DNA of 64,000 nt from Pseudomonas turukhanskensis (GCF_027922365.1 NZ_BSFN01000014.1:1-64000), one strand, 5' to 3'; positions 25,401-34,688 are shown, counted from the stretch's first letter. Program-made: numbers and translations. Notes: generated by a model not told the origin, from the letters alone.

Positions 25401-27556
25401 CCGGCGGCGAAGGCAACGACACCCTGCTCGGCGGCGATGGCATGGACGTGCTCGATGGCCAGGGCGGCAGCAACCTGCTGATTGGCGGCGCTGGCGACGA
25501 CACCTACGTGGTGCACAGCAACCGTGACGTGATTCGCGAAGCAGCGGAAGGCGGCTATGACGTAGTCGAGGCCTCCGTCAGCTGGACGCTGGGCGATAAC
25601 CTGGAGCACCTGGTTCTGACCGGCACGGCCGCCATCAACGGCACTGGCAACGCGCAGGACAACCGCATCGAGGGCAACGATGGCGCCAACACCCTCAACG
25701 GTGGCGAAGGTCACGACTGGCTGTACGGTGGTGCTGGCGTCGACAAACTGTTTGGCGGCACCGGCGATGACACCTATCTGGTCGACTTGGTCATCAAAGG
25801 CACCGGCGCCAAGGCGACCGTTGCGCTGCAAGACACCGTCACCGAGAAAGCCGGTGAAGGCGAGCGCGACATCCTCGCCTTGCAACTGAGCCCCGAAGAA
25901 GTGGCCAAGCTGGCCAACGCCAGCAGCGTCACCACGCTCACCCTGGGTGCCAACATCGAAGAGTTCGATGCCACGCTCACCGACGGGCTGAAGCTCAATC
26001 TTACCGGTAACGCACTGAACAACACCCTGATCGGCAACGACAGCGACAACGTGCTCAATGGCGGCGCGGGTATCGACGCATTGGTAGGTATGGCTGGCGA
26101 TGACACCTATGTAATCGACAGTCTTGACGAGCTGGAGCTGGTCAATAACTGGGCCGGCGAGCTGGTGACCGACGATGGCAATGACACCCTGCGTATCGCC
26201 CTGAAAGGCGGCACGGCAGCCAATTCGCTGACGATCAACCTCGATGAGTACGCCAACCTGATCGACGTCGAAAACGTACAGCTCACCGGCACCGGCGTGT
26301 TCACCGTGGTTGGCAACGACCTCGACAACCGGCTCGACCTGGGCAAAGCCACCGGCACGCTTAACGGCGGCCAGGGCAACGACACCTACGTGCTGACCAG
26401 CAAGGCGACTCAGGTTATCGAAACCGCCAACGCCGGTACCGACACCATCGAGGCATCGTTCACTGCCAGCCTGAACGACTACACCAACATCGAAAACCTG
26501 ACCCTGACCGGCAAAGCGGCCATCAACTCCACCGGCAACGGCGAGGCCAACGTGCTGACCGGCAACGATGGCGCCAACATCCTCGACGGCGGCGCGGGCG
26601 CCGACAGGCTGATCGGCGGCAAGGGTAACGACACCTATATCGTCGACGACGCGGGCGATACCGTCATCGAAGTGGACGGTGGCGGTGTGGACACCATCAA
26701 GTCGTCGATCGACTTCAACCTCAGCAACACACCCTTTGTGGAAAATCTGACGTTGACCGGTACTGGCAGCCTGAGTGGTTTCGGCAATGCCCTGGCCAAC
26801 ACCCTGACTGGTAACAGCGCTGACAACCTGCTGTATGGCGGTGCGGGTGCCGACAAGCTGATCGGTGGTGAAGGCAATGACCTCTATATCGTCGACATGC
26901 TGGTAAAAGGCACCGGCAGCAAAGCCACGCTGGTGCTGGAAGACACCATCGTCGAGAAGGCAGGTGGGCCTGACCGCGACACCCTGTATCTGCAGGTAGG
27001 CGACGATGCGCAGGCCAAGCTCGCCACAGCCAAGGCCACCACCCTGACCCTGACCAACTACCTGGAAAACGTCAACGCCAGCGACACCGGCCTGGTGAAA
27101 CTCAACCTGACCGGCAACGCGTCGGACAACGTCATCACCGGCAACAACGCCGGCAATACGCTCAACGGTGCTGCCGGCAACGACCTGATCATTGGTGGTA
27201 GCGGTGACGACCTGATCATCGGCGGCTTGGGTACTGACACCCTTACCGGCAATGGCGGTGCTGATACCTTCAGCTTCACTTCCCTGAAGGACCTGGGCCT
27301 GGGTGGCACTCAGGATGTGATCACCGACTTTGAGTCCGGCACTGACCATCTGGACTTCAAGGCTCTGAAAGGCTGGACGTTCAGCGGTGTAGTAGGTGAA
27401 GACCATCAAGCTACAGGTGCCAAGCAGCTGTGGGCGGTGGTCGAAAACGGCGACACCATCGTCTACGGCAACAGCGGTGGCAGCGCCGACGCGGACTTCT
27501 CCATCAAGCTGGCAGGTGTGACCAACCTGGCGAGTGCCGACTTCGTGCTGGCATAA
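22490..27556 (+). CDS. RTX protein 1: giant secreted Ca-binding protein with two propeller-like regions
   Basis: A 1688-residue acidic protein with no Cys that I can see and no Sec signal. Layout: first set of about 50-residue propeller-like repeats (about 55-450, units like DDGGYIVAWSAS...LIQQF); a short RTX block (about 470-500, GYNGDDTLTGGAGDDTLDGG); a second propeller set (about 560-935, GGFVVVWEYVND...IYIQRF); a long RTX region (about 940-1600); and a C-terminal module (about 1600-1688) with DVITDFESG, GAKQLWAV and tail SADFVLA. The Asp-hydrophobic tail is typical of PrtD-type type I substrates. No protease HExxH, lipase or pore domain was seen. ATG 22490 follows AAGGAAAGGGACG. A strong terminator follows, so it is probably its own transcript. 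A surface or matrix role is inferred. Confidence 0.88.
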   Translation: MSITINGNQTDFSFTRDGSTLQVLNANGDVVRELTNDFTVVFADGTVNLSQSINNLAAESSTTSFGSPSSTVLTGGGYVLTWEYYNSDDSENGILLQQYDAAGALVKQTTLTSSEAEDPSVTAKDDGGYIVAWSASTDSTSSILIQQFTKAGVATAKAQTVATSTGAELDDAVIAMLPGGKFVVTWSAMTEDDSNGDWTETGDLFSQVFNANGTKVGAAQKINGATVEGTVAEDQNVLLTDDGFLVAYVKEWSTAGVDGPVYHSALEVRSFNANGVPTAAPKELTSLDSQYQNASYPALLVTDDGYLMTWVATIINPNQSYGRGLLGQKLDKDFNPVGGEQALTPTTDSGANDASLTQLSNGQFVAVWTTFEGGAGNSVYAQVYSDALEKIGGSILVKAAAGTYEPNVTALDNGEFLVNWVANSYSEQTQGAEMLSQRYDANGNSIGNITTVISGDDSDNTLTWNGAGAVTLQGYNGDDTLTGGAGDDTLDGGNGNDTVIATGNLADSSFSLQNGAVVLNGPAGKDALISIENVQFDDATLAISDGSTDLEVDAQVASETPATATLGNGDQVVVWKEGGLVQVQILRDGVWQQASSSQIVLDEDSLGVSAWRDGFIVTGSSQSANNALVMQVYDQDGQPVTSILQQPVTEERELGDISVTQVKDGGFVLAWTEQTPEHWVEDGSGEGHYEEAVGNAYVRLYANDGGFVSAPVALATGSLSAFEPSVSALQNGGFVVVWEYVNDAKESEEIYIQRFKADGSLDGKASQVNTGTKGDQGDPAVATLADGGYVVTWTRETDDDIRDGNQVIERTTAIDIFQQRYTADGKKAGGETQVNQGTGFHNDPVITALKGGGYVVAWATSDEREIYSGDSSLFAQIFDKNGVKVGDQLVVATSDDEDYFPSISASADGGFLITWEAGERNDDNARDIYAKQYDANGNSTTLTGDSGDNTLTWTGKAGITLNGGVGDDTLTGGEGNDTLLGGDGMDVLDGQGGSNLLIGGAGDDTYVVHSNRDVIREAAEGGYDVVEASVSWTLGDNLEHLVLTGTAAINGTGNAQDNRIEGNDGANTLNGGEGHDWLYGGAGVDKLFGGTGDDTYLVDLVIKGTGAKATVALQDTVTEKAGEGERDILALQLSPEEVAKLANASSVTTLTLGANIEEFDATLTDGLKLNLTGNALNNTLIGNDSDNVLNGGAGIDALVGMAGDDTYVIDSLDELELVNNWAGELVTDDGNDTLRIALKGGTAANSLTINLDEYANLIDVENVQLTGTGVFTVVGNDLDNRLDLGKATGTLNGGQGNDTYVLTSKATQVIETANAGTDTIEASFTASLNDYTNIENLTLTGKAAINSTGNGEANVLTGNDGANILDGGAGADRLIGGKGNDTYIVDDAGDTVIEVDGGGVDTIKSSIDFNLSNTPFVENLTLTGTGSLSGFGNALANTLTGNSADNLLYGGAGADKLIGGEGNDLYIVDMLVKGTGSKATLVLEDTIVEKAGGPDRDTLYLQVGDDAQAKLATAKATTLTLTNYLENVNASDTGLVKLNLTGNASDNVITGNNAGNTLNGAAGNDLIIGGSGDDLIIGGLGTDTLTGNGGADTFSFTSLKDLGLGGTQDVITDFESGTDHLDFKALKGWTFSGVVGEDHQATGAKQLWAVVENGDTIVYGNSGGSADADFSIKLAGVTNLASADFVLA

Positions 27557-27578
27557 ACCGCCAACCGATGCTGTAGCC

Positions 27579-27612
27579 AAAAGGGCAATCCGTTACGCGG
27601 GTTGCCCTTTTT
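27579..27612 (+). terminator. Rho-independent terminator after RTX gene 1
   Basis: AAAAGGGCAA (27579-27588) pairs with TTGCCCTTTT (from 27602), followed by further T. It separates RTX gene 1 from RTX gene 2. Confidence 0.88.
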
Positions 27613-27630
27613 GTTTGTCGGCTAGAGAAA

Positions 27631-27646
27631 TGTGATGCAGTTCACA
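27631..27646 (+). promoter_or_regulatory. CRP/Vfr-type binding site upstream of RTX gene 2
   Basis: TGTGATGCAGTTCACA is a perfect TGTGA-N6-TCACA palindrome flanked by AAA and TCT, as in the CRP consensus. It lies 205 bases before the ATG of RTX gene 2 and just after the terminator of gene 1. In Pseudomonas the cognate protein would be Vfr; cyaB is in the same window. No convincing -10 box could be fixed. Confidence 0.7.
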
Positions 27647-27735
27647 TCTGTTAATTGCTTAGGGAACTACTGGCCATTGCCACATGTCGCGCCGAAAAAA
27701 TGGCCGATTGCCAGTATTTTTGGCCTCTGGTAGAA

Positions 27736-27751
27736 GTGTCGGGCCTGACAC
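27736..27751. promoter_or_regulatory. 16-base near-perfect palindrome in the leader of RTX gene 2
   Basis: GTGTCGGGCCTGACAC is palindromic except for one base pair. Its left half GTGTCGGG recurs near 27823, close to the start codon. It is a possible operator; the binding protein is unknown. Confidence 0.35.
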
Positions 27752-27850
27752 ATATCCGTCCGGCTACCAATCAGCATTTTCTCGACATCATGTGCGCCTA
27801 CACAGAAAGGACTCCTGTGAGTGTCGGGATCAACTAGCCAGGAATGGACT

Positions 27851-30800
27851 ATGCCCACCTCAGTCAGCGGTAATCAGGCGCTTTATACCTTCAGTCGTCA
27901 CGTTGATGGCACGCTTCTAATTGCTGAAAAGGCTGATCCGAGCATCGTCGTTACGGCGGCGTTGGGGGAGGAAATCACCTTTACCGGCGATGGTTCCATT
28001 CTGAGCTACTACGAATACTTTGATGACTCAGTCGCTCCGCCGGTTCTGGTCAGCGTGCTCGAACTGCTTGAGGGCACCAGCGATATCACCTGGACCGGTA
28101 CCAGCCCCGTCGAGCTGTATGGCCTTGATGGTGCAGACATCTATAAAAGCGGCGCTGACGATGATTACATCGACGGCGGCAATGGTATTGATACCGTTAT
28201 TGCCACCGGCAACATGGCTGATTACACATTCGAAGTAACCCCTGGCATTAACCTGGGCATGGACGACACCAGCGGTACCGATGGCTACGACGTGTTCCGC
28301 GACATCGAGAAATTCCAGTATGCCGACGGCACAATCACCGTGCACGACACCACGGCCAAGCTGGAAGACGACTACAACACCCTCTCCGAACCGCCGACCA
28401 TCACCACCCTGGCCGACGGCACTCAAGTAATCGTCTGGAAGCAGGACACGGGCATTCGCGTTCAACATCGCAACGGCGATCAGGTGCTGTCCGACGATAT
28501 TCTCGCCAGCACCGGCTCGGCCGTGGAGCCGGTGGTGTCGGCGCTCAATGATGGGTTTGTGGTGAGTTGGACGGTGAATTCCGAAGTCAACTCGTCCTCC
28601 CTGTTCACCCAAGTATTCGACCAGAACGCAGGCTCCGTTGCGCTGCACGAATACGTGGTGCCAAACCTCGCCGACCGTTGGGATCTGTCGACCGTTGCGC
28701 TGGAAAATGGCGGCTACGTCATCGCCTGGACCGAGGAAACTCAAGGTGGCGGCGCGCCAGACAAAGCCTATGTGCAGACATTCGACGCCAACGGCGTAAA
28801 CACCAGCACGCCCGTTGCCCTGGCCACCGGCATCAGCTCCTACCCAAGCGTTTCCGCCCTGCACAACGGCGGCTTTGTGGCCGTATGGGAAAACGAAGAC
28901 GCCAAAGGCAACGAAGAAATCTACCTGCAGCGCTTCACCGAAGCGGGCGCCAAAGACGGCAAGGCCGTTCAGGTAAACACCGGCACCACGGGCGGTCAGT
29001 ACAACCCTGAAGTGGTCACCCTGGACGATGGCAGTTTTGTGGTGAGCTGGACCCGTGAGACAACCCAGAGCAACAACATTTTCATGCAGCGTTACAGCGA
29101 AACCGGTACCAAGCTGGGCGCTGAGACCCAGGTCAATACCACCAACGGTTTCTACGGCGAGTCGTCGGTCACTGCATTGACCACCGGCGGCTACGTGGTT
29201 ACCTGGGCCACTTCGGATGACACTGAAACCGCTAACGGCACCTCGTTCGTCTACGCGCAAATGTTCGACAAGAATGGCGCCAAGGTGGGCATCGAGCTGA
29301 TCGTGGCCAAGTCGTCCCACCATGACTTCTACCCAGCCATCACTGCGACCGCCGAGGGTGGTTTTGCGGTGGCGTGGGAAAGCTACAACCTTAACGCCGA
29401 AAACGACGGCAACATCACCTACAAAATCTTCGACGCGCAGGGCAACTTCCGCACCCTGACCGGTGATGACGGCGACAACACCCTCAACTGGAGCGGAACC
29501 GTTGGCGTGACCCTCGACGGCGGCCTGGGTGATGACCATCTTAACGGTGGTGATGCCGCCGACTTGCTGATTGGTGGTGTTGGCGCCGACGCCCTCAGCG
29601 GCGGCAAAGGCAACGATATTTATGTGGTTGACGATGAAAACGACGTGGTGACCGAGCAGCTCAACCAAGGCACCGACACCGTCCGCTCCAGCGTCAGCTA
29701 CGCCCTCGCCGACAACGTGGAAAACCTGACGCTGACCGGCACCGCAGACATCAACGCCACCGGCAACAACCTTAACAACGTGATCACCGGTAACGCTGGC
29801 AATAATCAGCTCTATGGTGGTGCCGGCGCCGATACCTTGATCGGCGGCGAGGGCGATGATCTTTACCTTATCGATGACACCAAAGACACCATTGTCGAGA
29901 AGGCCGGTGAGGGCAGTGAAACGGTATTTTCGTCGGTCACCTGGACGCTGGGTGCCAACCTGGAAAATCTGGTTCTCAATGGCGCGGCCGCCATCAACGG
30001 CACCGGTAACGCGCTGGCCAACAACCTGCTCGGCAATTCCGGCAAGAACACCCTCAATGGCGGCGACGGCGACGACACCCTCGACGGCGCAGCAGGCGCT
30101 GACGCCCTGGTCGGTGGCAAAGGCAGCGATACCTTCAAGGTCGATCTGGTACTCAAAGGCACCGGCGCCAAGGCTGTGGTCGCGCTGGAAGACACCGTGA
30201 CCGAAGCCGCCAACGTTGGCGATATCGACACACTGATTCTGCGCGGTGGTTTCAGCACCGACGCCGCCACCACCCTGACGCTCGGCGCCAACCTGGAAAC
30301 GTTCGACGCCTCGCTCACTGGTACCACCAAACTCAACCTCACTGGCAACGCCCTGGCCAACACCCTGATAGGCAACGCCGCCGACAACGTGCTCAACGGC
30401 GGCGCCGGCATCGATACGCTGATTGGCGGGGATGGCAATGACACCTATGTGGTCGACAACGTTGCCGAGCTTGGACTAATTGAGGAAGGCATTGGCGAAG
30501 GTATCGATCTGTTGCGCGTTACCTACAAGGGTGGCGTCACTACCCCGCAAGCCACTATCAATCTGGGCGTGAGTAACCTCGTCAACGTTGAGCGTGTCGA
30601 GGTGACGGGCACCGGGCTGTATACCCTGGTCGGGAATGACCGGGACAACACGCTCGACGCCGGCAAGACCGCCAGCCTGTTGCTGGGTGGCAAAGGCAAT
30701 GATGTCTACTTCGTGGCGCACAAAGACGCCCAGGTGGTCGAGGATGATGCGAACGGTGATGACGGGGTCGATACCGTGGTTGCCTCGGTGTCCTTCGCTA

Positions 30801-31876
30801 TCGGCGACAACGTCGAGAACCTGACCCTGACCGGCAAAGCCGCTATCAATGGCACGGGTAACGAACTCGAGAACCAGATTATCGGCAACGACGGCGCCAA
30901 TATTCTCGATGGTGGTACCGGCGCGGACACCCTGACCGGCGGCAAAGGCAACGACACCTATATCGTTGACGACGCCAATGACGTGGTGAGCGAAGACGCC
31001 AGTGAAGGCACCGACCTGATCAAGGCCTCGATCAGCTTTGACCTGGGCAACACCCCGTACGTGGAAAACCTGACGCTGACCGGCAGCGACGATATCAATG
31101 CCACCGGTAACGACGGGGCCAACACCCTGACTGGCAATAGCGTTGCCAATACGCTGGATGGCGGTGCAGGAGTCGACAAGTTGCTGGGCGGCGCGGGCGA
31201 AGATACCTATATCGTTGACTTGATTGCCAAAGGCAGCGGCGCCAAGGCCACCGTGGCGCTGCAAGACACCATCACCGAGAATAAAGGCGAGGGCGATCAC
31301 GACACCGTGGTTCTGCGTGCAGACAGTGACCTCTTGATCTCGCTGTCCGGCGCCACCAAGGCCACCACCCTGACCCTGGCCAACTACCTGGAAAATATCG
31401 ACGCCAGCGGCACCGGCACCTTGAAGCTGAACCTGACCGGCAACGCGGCCAGTAACGAAATTACCGGTAACGATGCCGCCAACGTGCTTAACGGTGGCGC
31501 GGGCGACGACATCATTGATGGCGGTGACGGCGCTGACGTCATCATTGGCGGGCTGGGTGCCGACACCCTTACCGGTGGTGCCGGTGCCGACTCGTTCACC
31601 TTTACCTCCTTGAAAGAGCTCGGGCTGGACGCTACGCAAGACGTAATCACCGACTTCACCTCCGGTGAAGACACCCTCAACTTCAAGGCGCTAAAAGGCT
31701 GGACCTTCAACGCGTCGGCCACCGAGGCGACGGGCACCAAGCAGTTGTGGGCTGTGTCCGACGGTGTCGACACCTACGTTTATGGCAACAGCGGCGGCAC
31801 CCCGGTTGCAGACTTCGCCATCAAGCTGGTCGGGGTGACTGCGCCCTTGACCAGCGCCGACTTCGTGCTGGCGTGA
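27851..31876 (+). CDS. RTX protein 2: secreted Ca-binding protein with one propeller-like region
   Basis: A 1341-residue acidic protein, no Cys seen, related over most of its length to the second half of RTX protein 1. Layout: a short unique N-terminus beginning MPTSVSGNQALYTFSR; a small RTX block (about 95-125); propeller-like repeats (about 180-530, GGFVAVWENEDAKGNEEIYLQRF); a long RTX region (about 535-1260) with recurring NLTLTG...INGTGN and GGKGNDTYIVDDA units; and the common C-terminal module ending SADFVLA. I chose ATG 27851, preceded by AGGA; a GTG ten codons earlier is possible but less well placed. It has its own upstream CRP/Vfr-type site and its own terminator. A type I secretion substrate by its tail. 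Confidence 0.87.
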   Translation: MPTSVSGNQALYTFSRHVDGTLLIAEKADPSIVVTAALGEEITFTGDGSILSYYEYFDDSVAPPVLVSVLELLEGTSDITWTGTSPVELYGLDGADIYKSGADDDYIDGGNGIDTVIATGNMADYTFEVTPGINLGMDDTSGTDGYDVFRDIEKFQYADGTITVHDTTAKLEDDYNTLSEPPTITTLADGTQVIVWKQDTGIRVQHRNGDQVLSDDILASTGSAVEPVVSALNDGFVVSWTVNSEVNSSSLFTQVFDQNAGSVALHEYVVPNLADRWDLSTVALENGGYVIAWTEETQGGGAPDKAYVQTFDANGVNTSTPVALATGISSYPSVSALHNGGFVAVWENEDAKGNEEIYLQRFTEAGAKDGKAVQVNTGTTGGQYNPEVVTLDDGSFVVSWTRETTQSNNIFMQRYSETGTKLGAETQVNTTNGFYGESSVTALTTGGYVVTWATSDDTETANGTSFVYAQMFDKNGAKVGIELIVAKSSHHDFYPAITATAEGGFAVAWESYNLNAENDGNITYKIFDAQGNFRTLTGDDGDNTLNWSGTVGVTLDGGLGDDHLNGGDAADLLIGGVGADALSGGKGNDIYVVDDENDVVTEQLNQGTDTVRSSVSYALADNVENLTLTGTADINATGNNLNNVITGNAGNNQLYGGAGADTLIGGEGDDLYLIDDTKDTIVEKAGEGSETVFSSVTWTLGANLENLVLNGAAAINGTGNALANNLLGNSGKNTLNGGDGDDTLDGAAGADALVGGKGSDTFKVDLVLKGTGAKAVVALEDTVTEAANVGDIDTLILRGGFSTDAATTLTLGANLETFDASLTGTTKLNLTGNALANTLIGNAADNVLNGGAGIDTLIGGDGNDTYVVDNVAELGLIEEGIGEGIDLLRVTYKGGVTTPQATINLGVSNLVNVERVEVTGTGLYTLVGNDRDNTLDAGKTASLLLGGKGNDVYFVAHKDAQVVEDDANGDDGVDTVVASVSFAIGDNVENLTLTGKAAINGTGNELENQIIGNDGANILDGGTGADTLTGGKGNDTYIVDDANDVVSEDASEGTDLIKASISFDLGNTPYVENLTLTGSDDINATGNDGANTLTGNSVANTLDGGAGVDKLLGGAGEDTYIVDLIAKGSGAKATVALQDTITENKGEGDHDTVVLRADSDLLISLSGATKATTLTLANYLENIDASGTGTLKLNLTGNAASNEITGNDAANVLNGGAGDDIIDGGDGADVIIGGLGADTLTGGAGADSFTFTSLKELGLDATQDVITDFTSGEDTLNFKALKGWTFNASATEATGTKQLWAVSDGVDTYVYGNSGGTPVADFAIKLVGVTAPLTSADFVLA

Positions 31877-31908
31877 CCGATGCGCTGAAGCGCTAAACAG
31901 GCTGGAGC

Positions 31909-31943
31909 AAAAGGGGCAATACGCATCGCGTGTTGCCCCTTTT
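31909..31943 (+). terminator. Rho-independent terminator after RTX gene 2
   Basis: AAAAGGGGCAA (31909-31919) pairs perfectly with TTGCCCCTTTT (31933-31943). It resembles the terminator of RTX gene 1. The remaining gap to 32141 holds a small dyad AGTGT-N4-ACACT at 32023-32036 and no ORF. Confidence 0.87.
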
Positions 31944-32141
31944 GTTTGGCGGGCGGATCAACGGTGGCGCTGGCAGCCGTGTAATCGACAGACGGGCGGG
32001 AATGACGCTTTAGTTGGCTGCAAGTGTGCCGACACTCTCAACTTCAAGGGTTTCAAGCGCTGTATCGTTTAGCGAAGCCGCTTTCTGCTTCGTCCAAGCA
32101 GCGCATTCAATTCCGCATCCTCAGTACGTCCGGGAGTGCTC

Positions 32142-34688
32142 ATGGCGACGATCAAATCCAGCGATACCCGCACGGTTGTAGACGAACTGGCTACGCAACT
32201 GCTTGACCTGTTGCACAACGGCAACGAAACCGCGACCGACGTGAGTGCACTGGCAGGCTATATCGGCGGTGGCGGAGCCGTGGTCGACCCGGAAGATTCG
32301 GCGACGTACAACATTACCGACAGCAAGGTCACGCAAACCCTCGAGCTTGCCGGCGTAGACGGGCCACAGAGTACCTCCTACACGCTCACGGGCAGCAAGC
32401 TCAAGGATGCAACGCTCGCCAACGCCACCAAGCTGGTGGTGAGCCATTCGGAGACCGAAGAGCTCGCCGAAGATGAAACTTCGTCCACCTCGGTGACCAA
32501 AAGCACTGAGACCACCACCCTCAAGGTCAACCCTTATAACCCGGCGCAGCTGGACGTCACCCAGGTAGCGCTCGCCGGTCAATACACCGGCACGCAAACC
32601 GATGCCGATGGTTCGTTGAAAACCGTGGGCACCACGTCGGGCAAATTTGCCGGTTTGCAGCAGTACCTGCTTAACGACGACAACGAGCTGGCGCTGCAGA
32701 CCATCACCATCAAGGCCTTTGACTACACCTTCCAAGGCACGCAAAGCGGCGCCTACTTCGGCACAAAGCTCACCGGCAGCTTTCTCGAAAACTTTGCCGT
32801 GCAGAGCAAAAGCGGCCTGACCTACGACAACAGCACCGGCGTGCTTTCGGGTGCGCTGGACAGCCTGTCCTATGCATCTACCCAGCTCACCAAACTGCAA
32901 GGTTTTTCCGACGGCTACGAGCACCGTTACACCGCCACGGCGTTTACCGCGCAGATGCTCGAAGCCCTGGCCAATGCTGCCGCCAACGACACCCCCGAGT
33001 TGCGCAAAGCGGCGCTGCTGGGTGGCGACGACACCATTACCGGCAGCAGCCTGGATAGCAATTACCTGGAAGGTGGCGCAGGCAATGACCGCATCACCGG
33101 CAATGCCGGCAGCGACGAACTGTACGGCGATGAAGGTGACGACCAACTGTTCGGCCTGGCCGGTGACGACACCCTGTACGGTGGCGACGGCAACGATGTG
33201 CTCGACGGCGGTGCTGGCAGCAACTGGCTGATTGGCGGCGCCGGCGATGACACCTATGTCATCAACAACGCGCTGGAACTGGTTGGCATCAACACTGACG
33301 GCACCCAGAGCTTCAGCGATACCGGCAGCGATACCCTGCGCATCACCTACAAGGGCGGCACTGCTGCGGCCCCGGTTACCGTGAGCCTGGTCGCCAGCAA
33401 CCTGGCTGCGGTCGAGAACGTGCAGCTCGCCGGTGCTGGTGTGTTCACTGTGATCGGCAATGCCCAGAACAACATCCTCGATGCCGGTAAAACCGCCAGC
33501 ACCCTGAGCGGTGGCAGCGGCCACGATACCTACTATGTGAACGTAAAAGGCACCACCGTGGTGGAAGCGGCTGCCGGCGGCACCGACACCGTAATTGCCG
33601 CCATCAGCTACGCCCTGGGTGCCGACGTCGAAAATCTGACCCTCGCCGGTAAAGCCGCGCTCAACGGCACCGGCAATGCACAGGCCAACGTGCTGATCGG
33701 CAACGACGGCGCCAATATCCTCGACGGCGGCGCTGGTGCCGATAGCCTCGCCGGCGGCAAAGGCAACGACACCTATATCGTTGACCACCTGGGTGACGTC
33801 GTCACTGAAGCGCTGAATGCGGGCATAGATACGGTCAAGTCGTCGGTATCGTTTACGCTGGGCATCAACCTGGAAAACCTGACCCTGACCGGTACCGCAC
33901 AAACGAGCTTCTACGCCACCGGCAATGCGCTGAACAACACCCTGATCGGCGATGCCGGCAACAATCACCTCGATGGTCGTGCTGGCGTAGACAAGTTGCT
34001 TGGCGGCGCCGGCGACGACACCTACAGCGTCGACCTGATCGCCAAAGGCGTCGGCGCCAAAGCCATCGCGGCGCTGGAAGACGTGGTGACCGAGCGAAAA
34101 GGCGAGGGCGACAACGACAGGCTGGTGCTGCGCTTGAGCGACGACGCTGAAACCAAACTGGCCGGCGCCACCAAGGCCACCACCCTGACGCTGGCCAACT
34201 ACCTGGAACACCTCGACGCCAGTGGTACTGGCGTGGTGAAACTCAACCTGACCGGCAACGCGGCCGGCAACCGCCTGACTGGCAACGACTGGGGCAATGT
34301 GATCAACGGCGGTGCGGGCAATGACAGCATTGATGGCGGCGCCGGCAATGACCTGATCATTGGCGGGGTGGGGGCGGACACCCTCACCGGCGGTGCCGGC
34401 AACGACACCTTCAGTTTTACCTCGTTGAAAGACCTGGGACTGGAAGCGAGGCAGGACACCATTACCGACTTTACCGTTGGTGAAGACACCCTAAATTTCA
34501 AGGGCTTCAAAGGCTGGAGCTTCGATGCAGCGGCGACTCAAGCGACGGGCGCCAAGCAGCTGTGGGCCGTGGTCGAGGCCGGTCACACTACGCTTTACGG
34601 CAACAGTGGGGGCACGCTTACCGAAGACTTTTCCATCAAGCTGCTTGGAGTCACTGAGCTGGGGGCAGGGGACATACTATTTGGCTAG
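32142..34688 (+). CDS. RTX protein 3, first of six paralogues with a shared unknown N-terminal domain
   Basis: 848 residues. Residues 1-292 form the N-terminal domain shared by RTX proteins 3-8. It opens with MATIKSSDTRTVVDELATQL and includes the family motifs SYTLTGSKLKD, FAGLQQY, SKSGLTYD, LSGALDSLSY and FTAQMLEALANA. Residues 293-760 are RTX nonapeptides (GGAGNDRITGNAGSDELYGD, GDDTLYGGDGNDVLDGG) alternating with longer beta segments (LRITYKGGT, VENLTLAG). The C-terminal module runs from about 760, with tail GAGDILFG. ATG 32142 (GGGAG upstream) is preferred to an in-frame GTG two codons earlier. As the first gene after the gene 2 terminator it probably heads a transcript covering genes 3-8. 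Function unknown; a secreted structural protein is likely. Confidence 0.87.
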   Translation: MATIKSSDTRTVVDELATQLLDLLHNGNETATDVSALAGYIGGGGAVVDPEDSATYNITDSKVTQTLELAGVDGPQSTSYTLTGSKLKDATLANATKLVVSHSETEELAEDETSSTSVTKSTETTTLKVNPYNPAQLDVTQVALAGQYTGTQTDADGSLKTVGTTSGKFAGLQQYLLNDDNELALQTITIKAFDYTFQGTQSGAYFGTKLTGSFLENFAVQSKSGLTYDNSTGVLSGALDSLSYASTQLTKLQGFSDGYEHRYTATAFTAQMLEALANAAANDTPELRKAALLGGDDTITGSSLDSNYLEGGAGNDRITGNAGSDELYGDEGDDQLFGLAGDDTLYGGDGNDVLDGGAGSNWLIGGAGDDTYVINNALELVGINTDGTQSFSDTGSDTLRITYKGGTAAAPVTVSLVASNLAAVENVQLAGAGVFTVIGNAQNNILDAGKTASTLSGGSGHDTYYVNVKGTTVVEAAAGGTDTVIAAISYALGADVENLTLAGKAALNGTGNAQANVLIGNDGANILDGGAGADSLAGGKGNDTYIVDHLGDVVTEALNAGIDTVKSSVSFTLGINLENLTLTGTAQTSFYATGNALNNTLIGDAGNNHLDGRAGVDKLLGGAGDDTYSVDLIAKGVGAKAIAALEDVVTERKGEGDNDRLVLRLSDDAETKLAGATKATTLTLANYLEHLDASGTGVVKLNLTGNAAGNRLTGNDWGNVINGGAGNDSIDGGAGNDLIIGGVGADTLTGGAGNDTFSFTSLKDLGLEARQDTITDFTVGEDTLNFKGFKGWSFDAAATQATGAKQLWAVVEAGHTTLYGNSGGTLTEDFSIKLLGVTELGAGDILFG

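Noticed and set aside
22826..27580. A 1584-codon open frame on the minus strand across RTX gene 1, with similar long antisense frames across RTX genes 2-8
   Set aside because: They mirror the biased, repeat-rich GC coding of the plus strand, have no ribosome binding sites or recognisable domains, and their residue patterns (AVDHVGVVA, GAAIEHV) are reverse images of RTX repeats.
27655..27920. Small open frames in the RTX 1-2 intergenic region
   Set aside because: They lack ribosome binding sites, overlap the regulatory palindromes and the start of RTX gene 2, and show no coding character.
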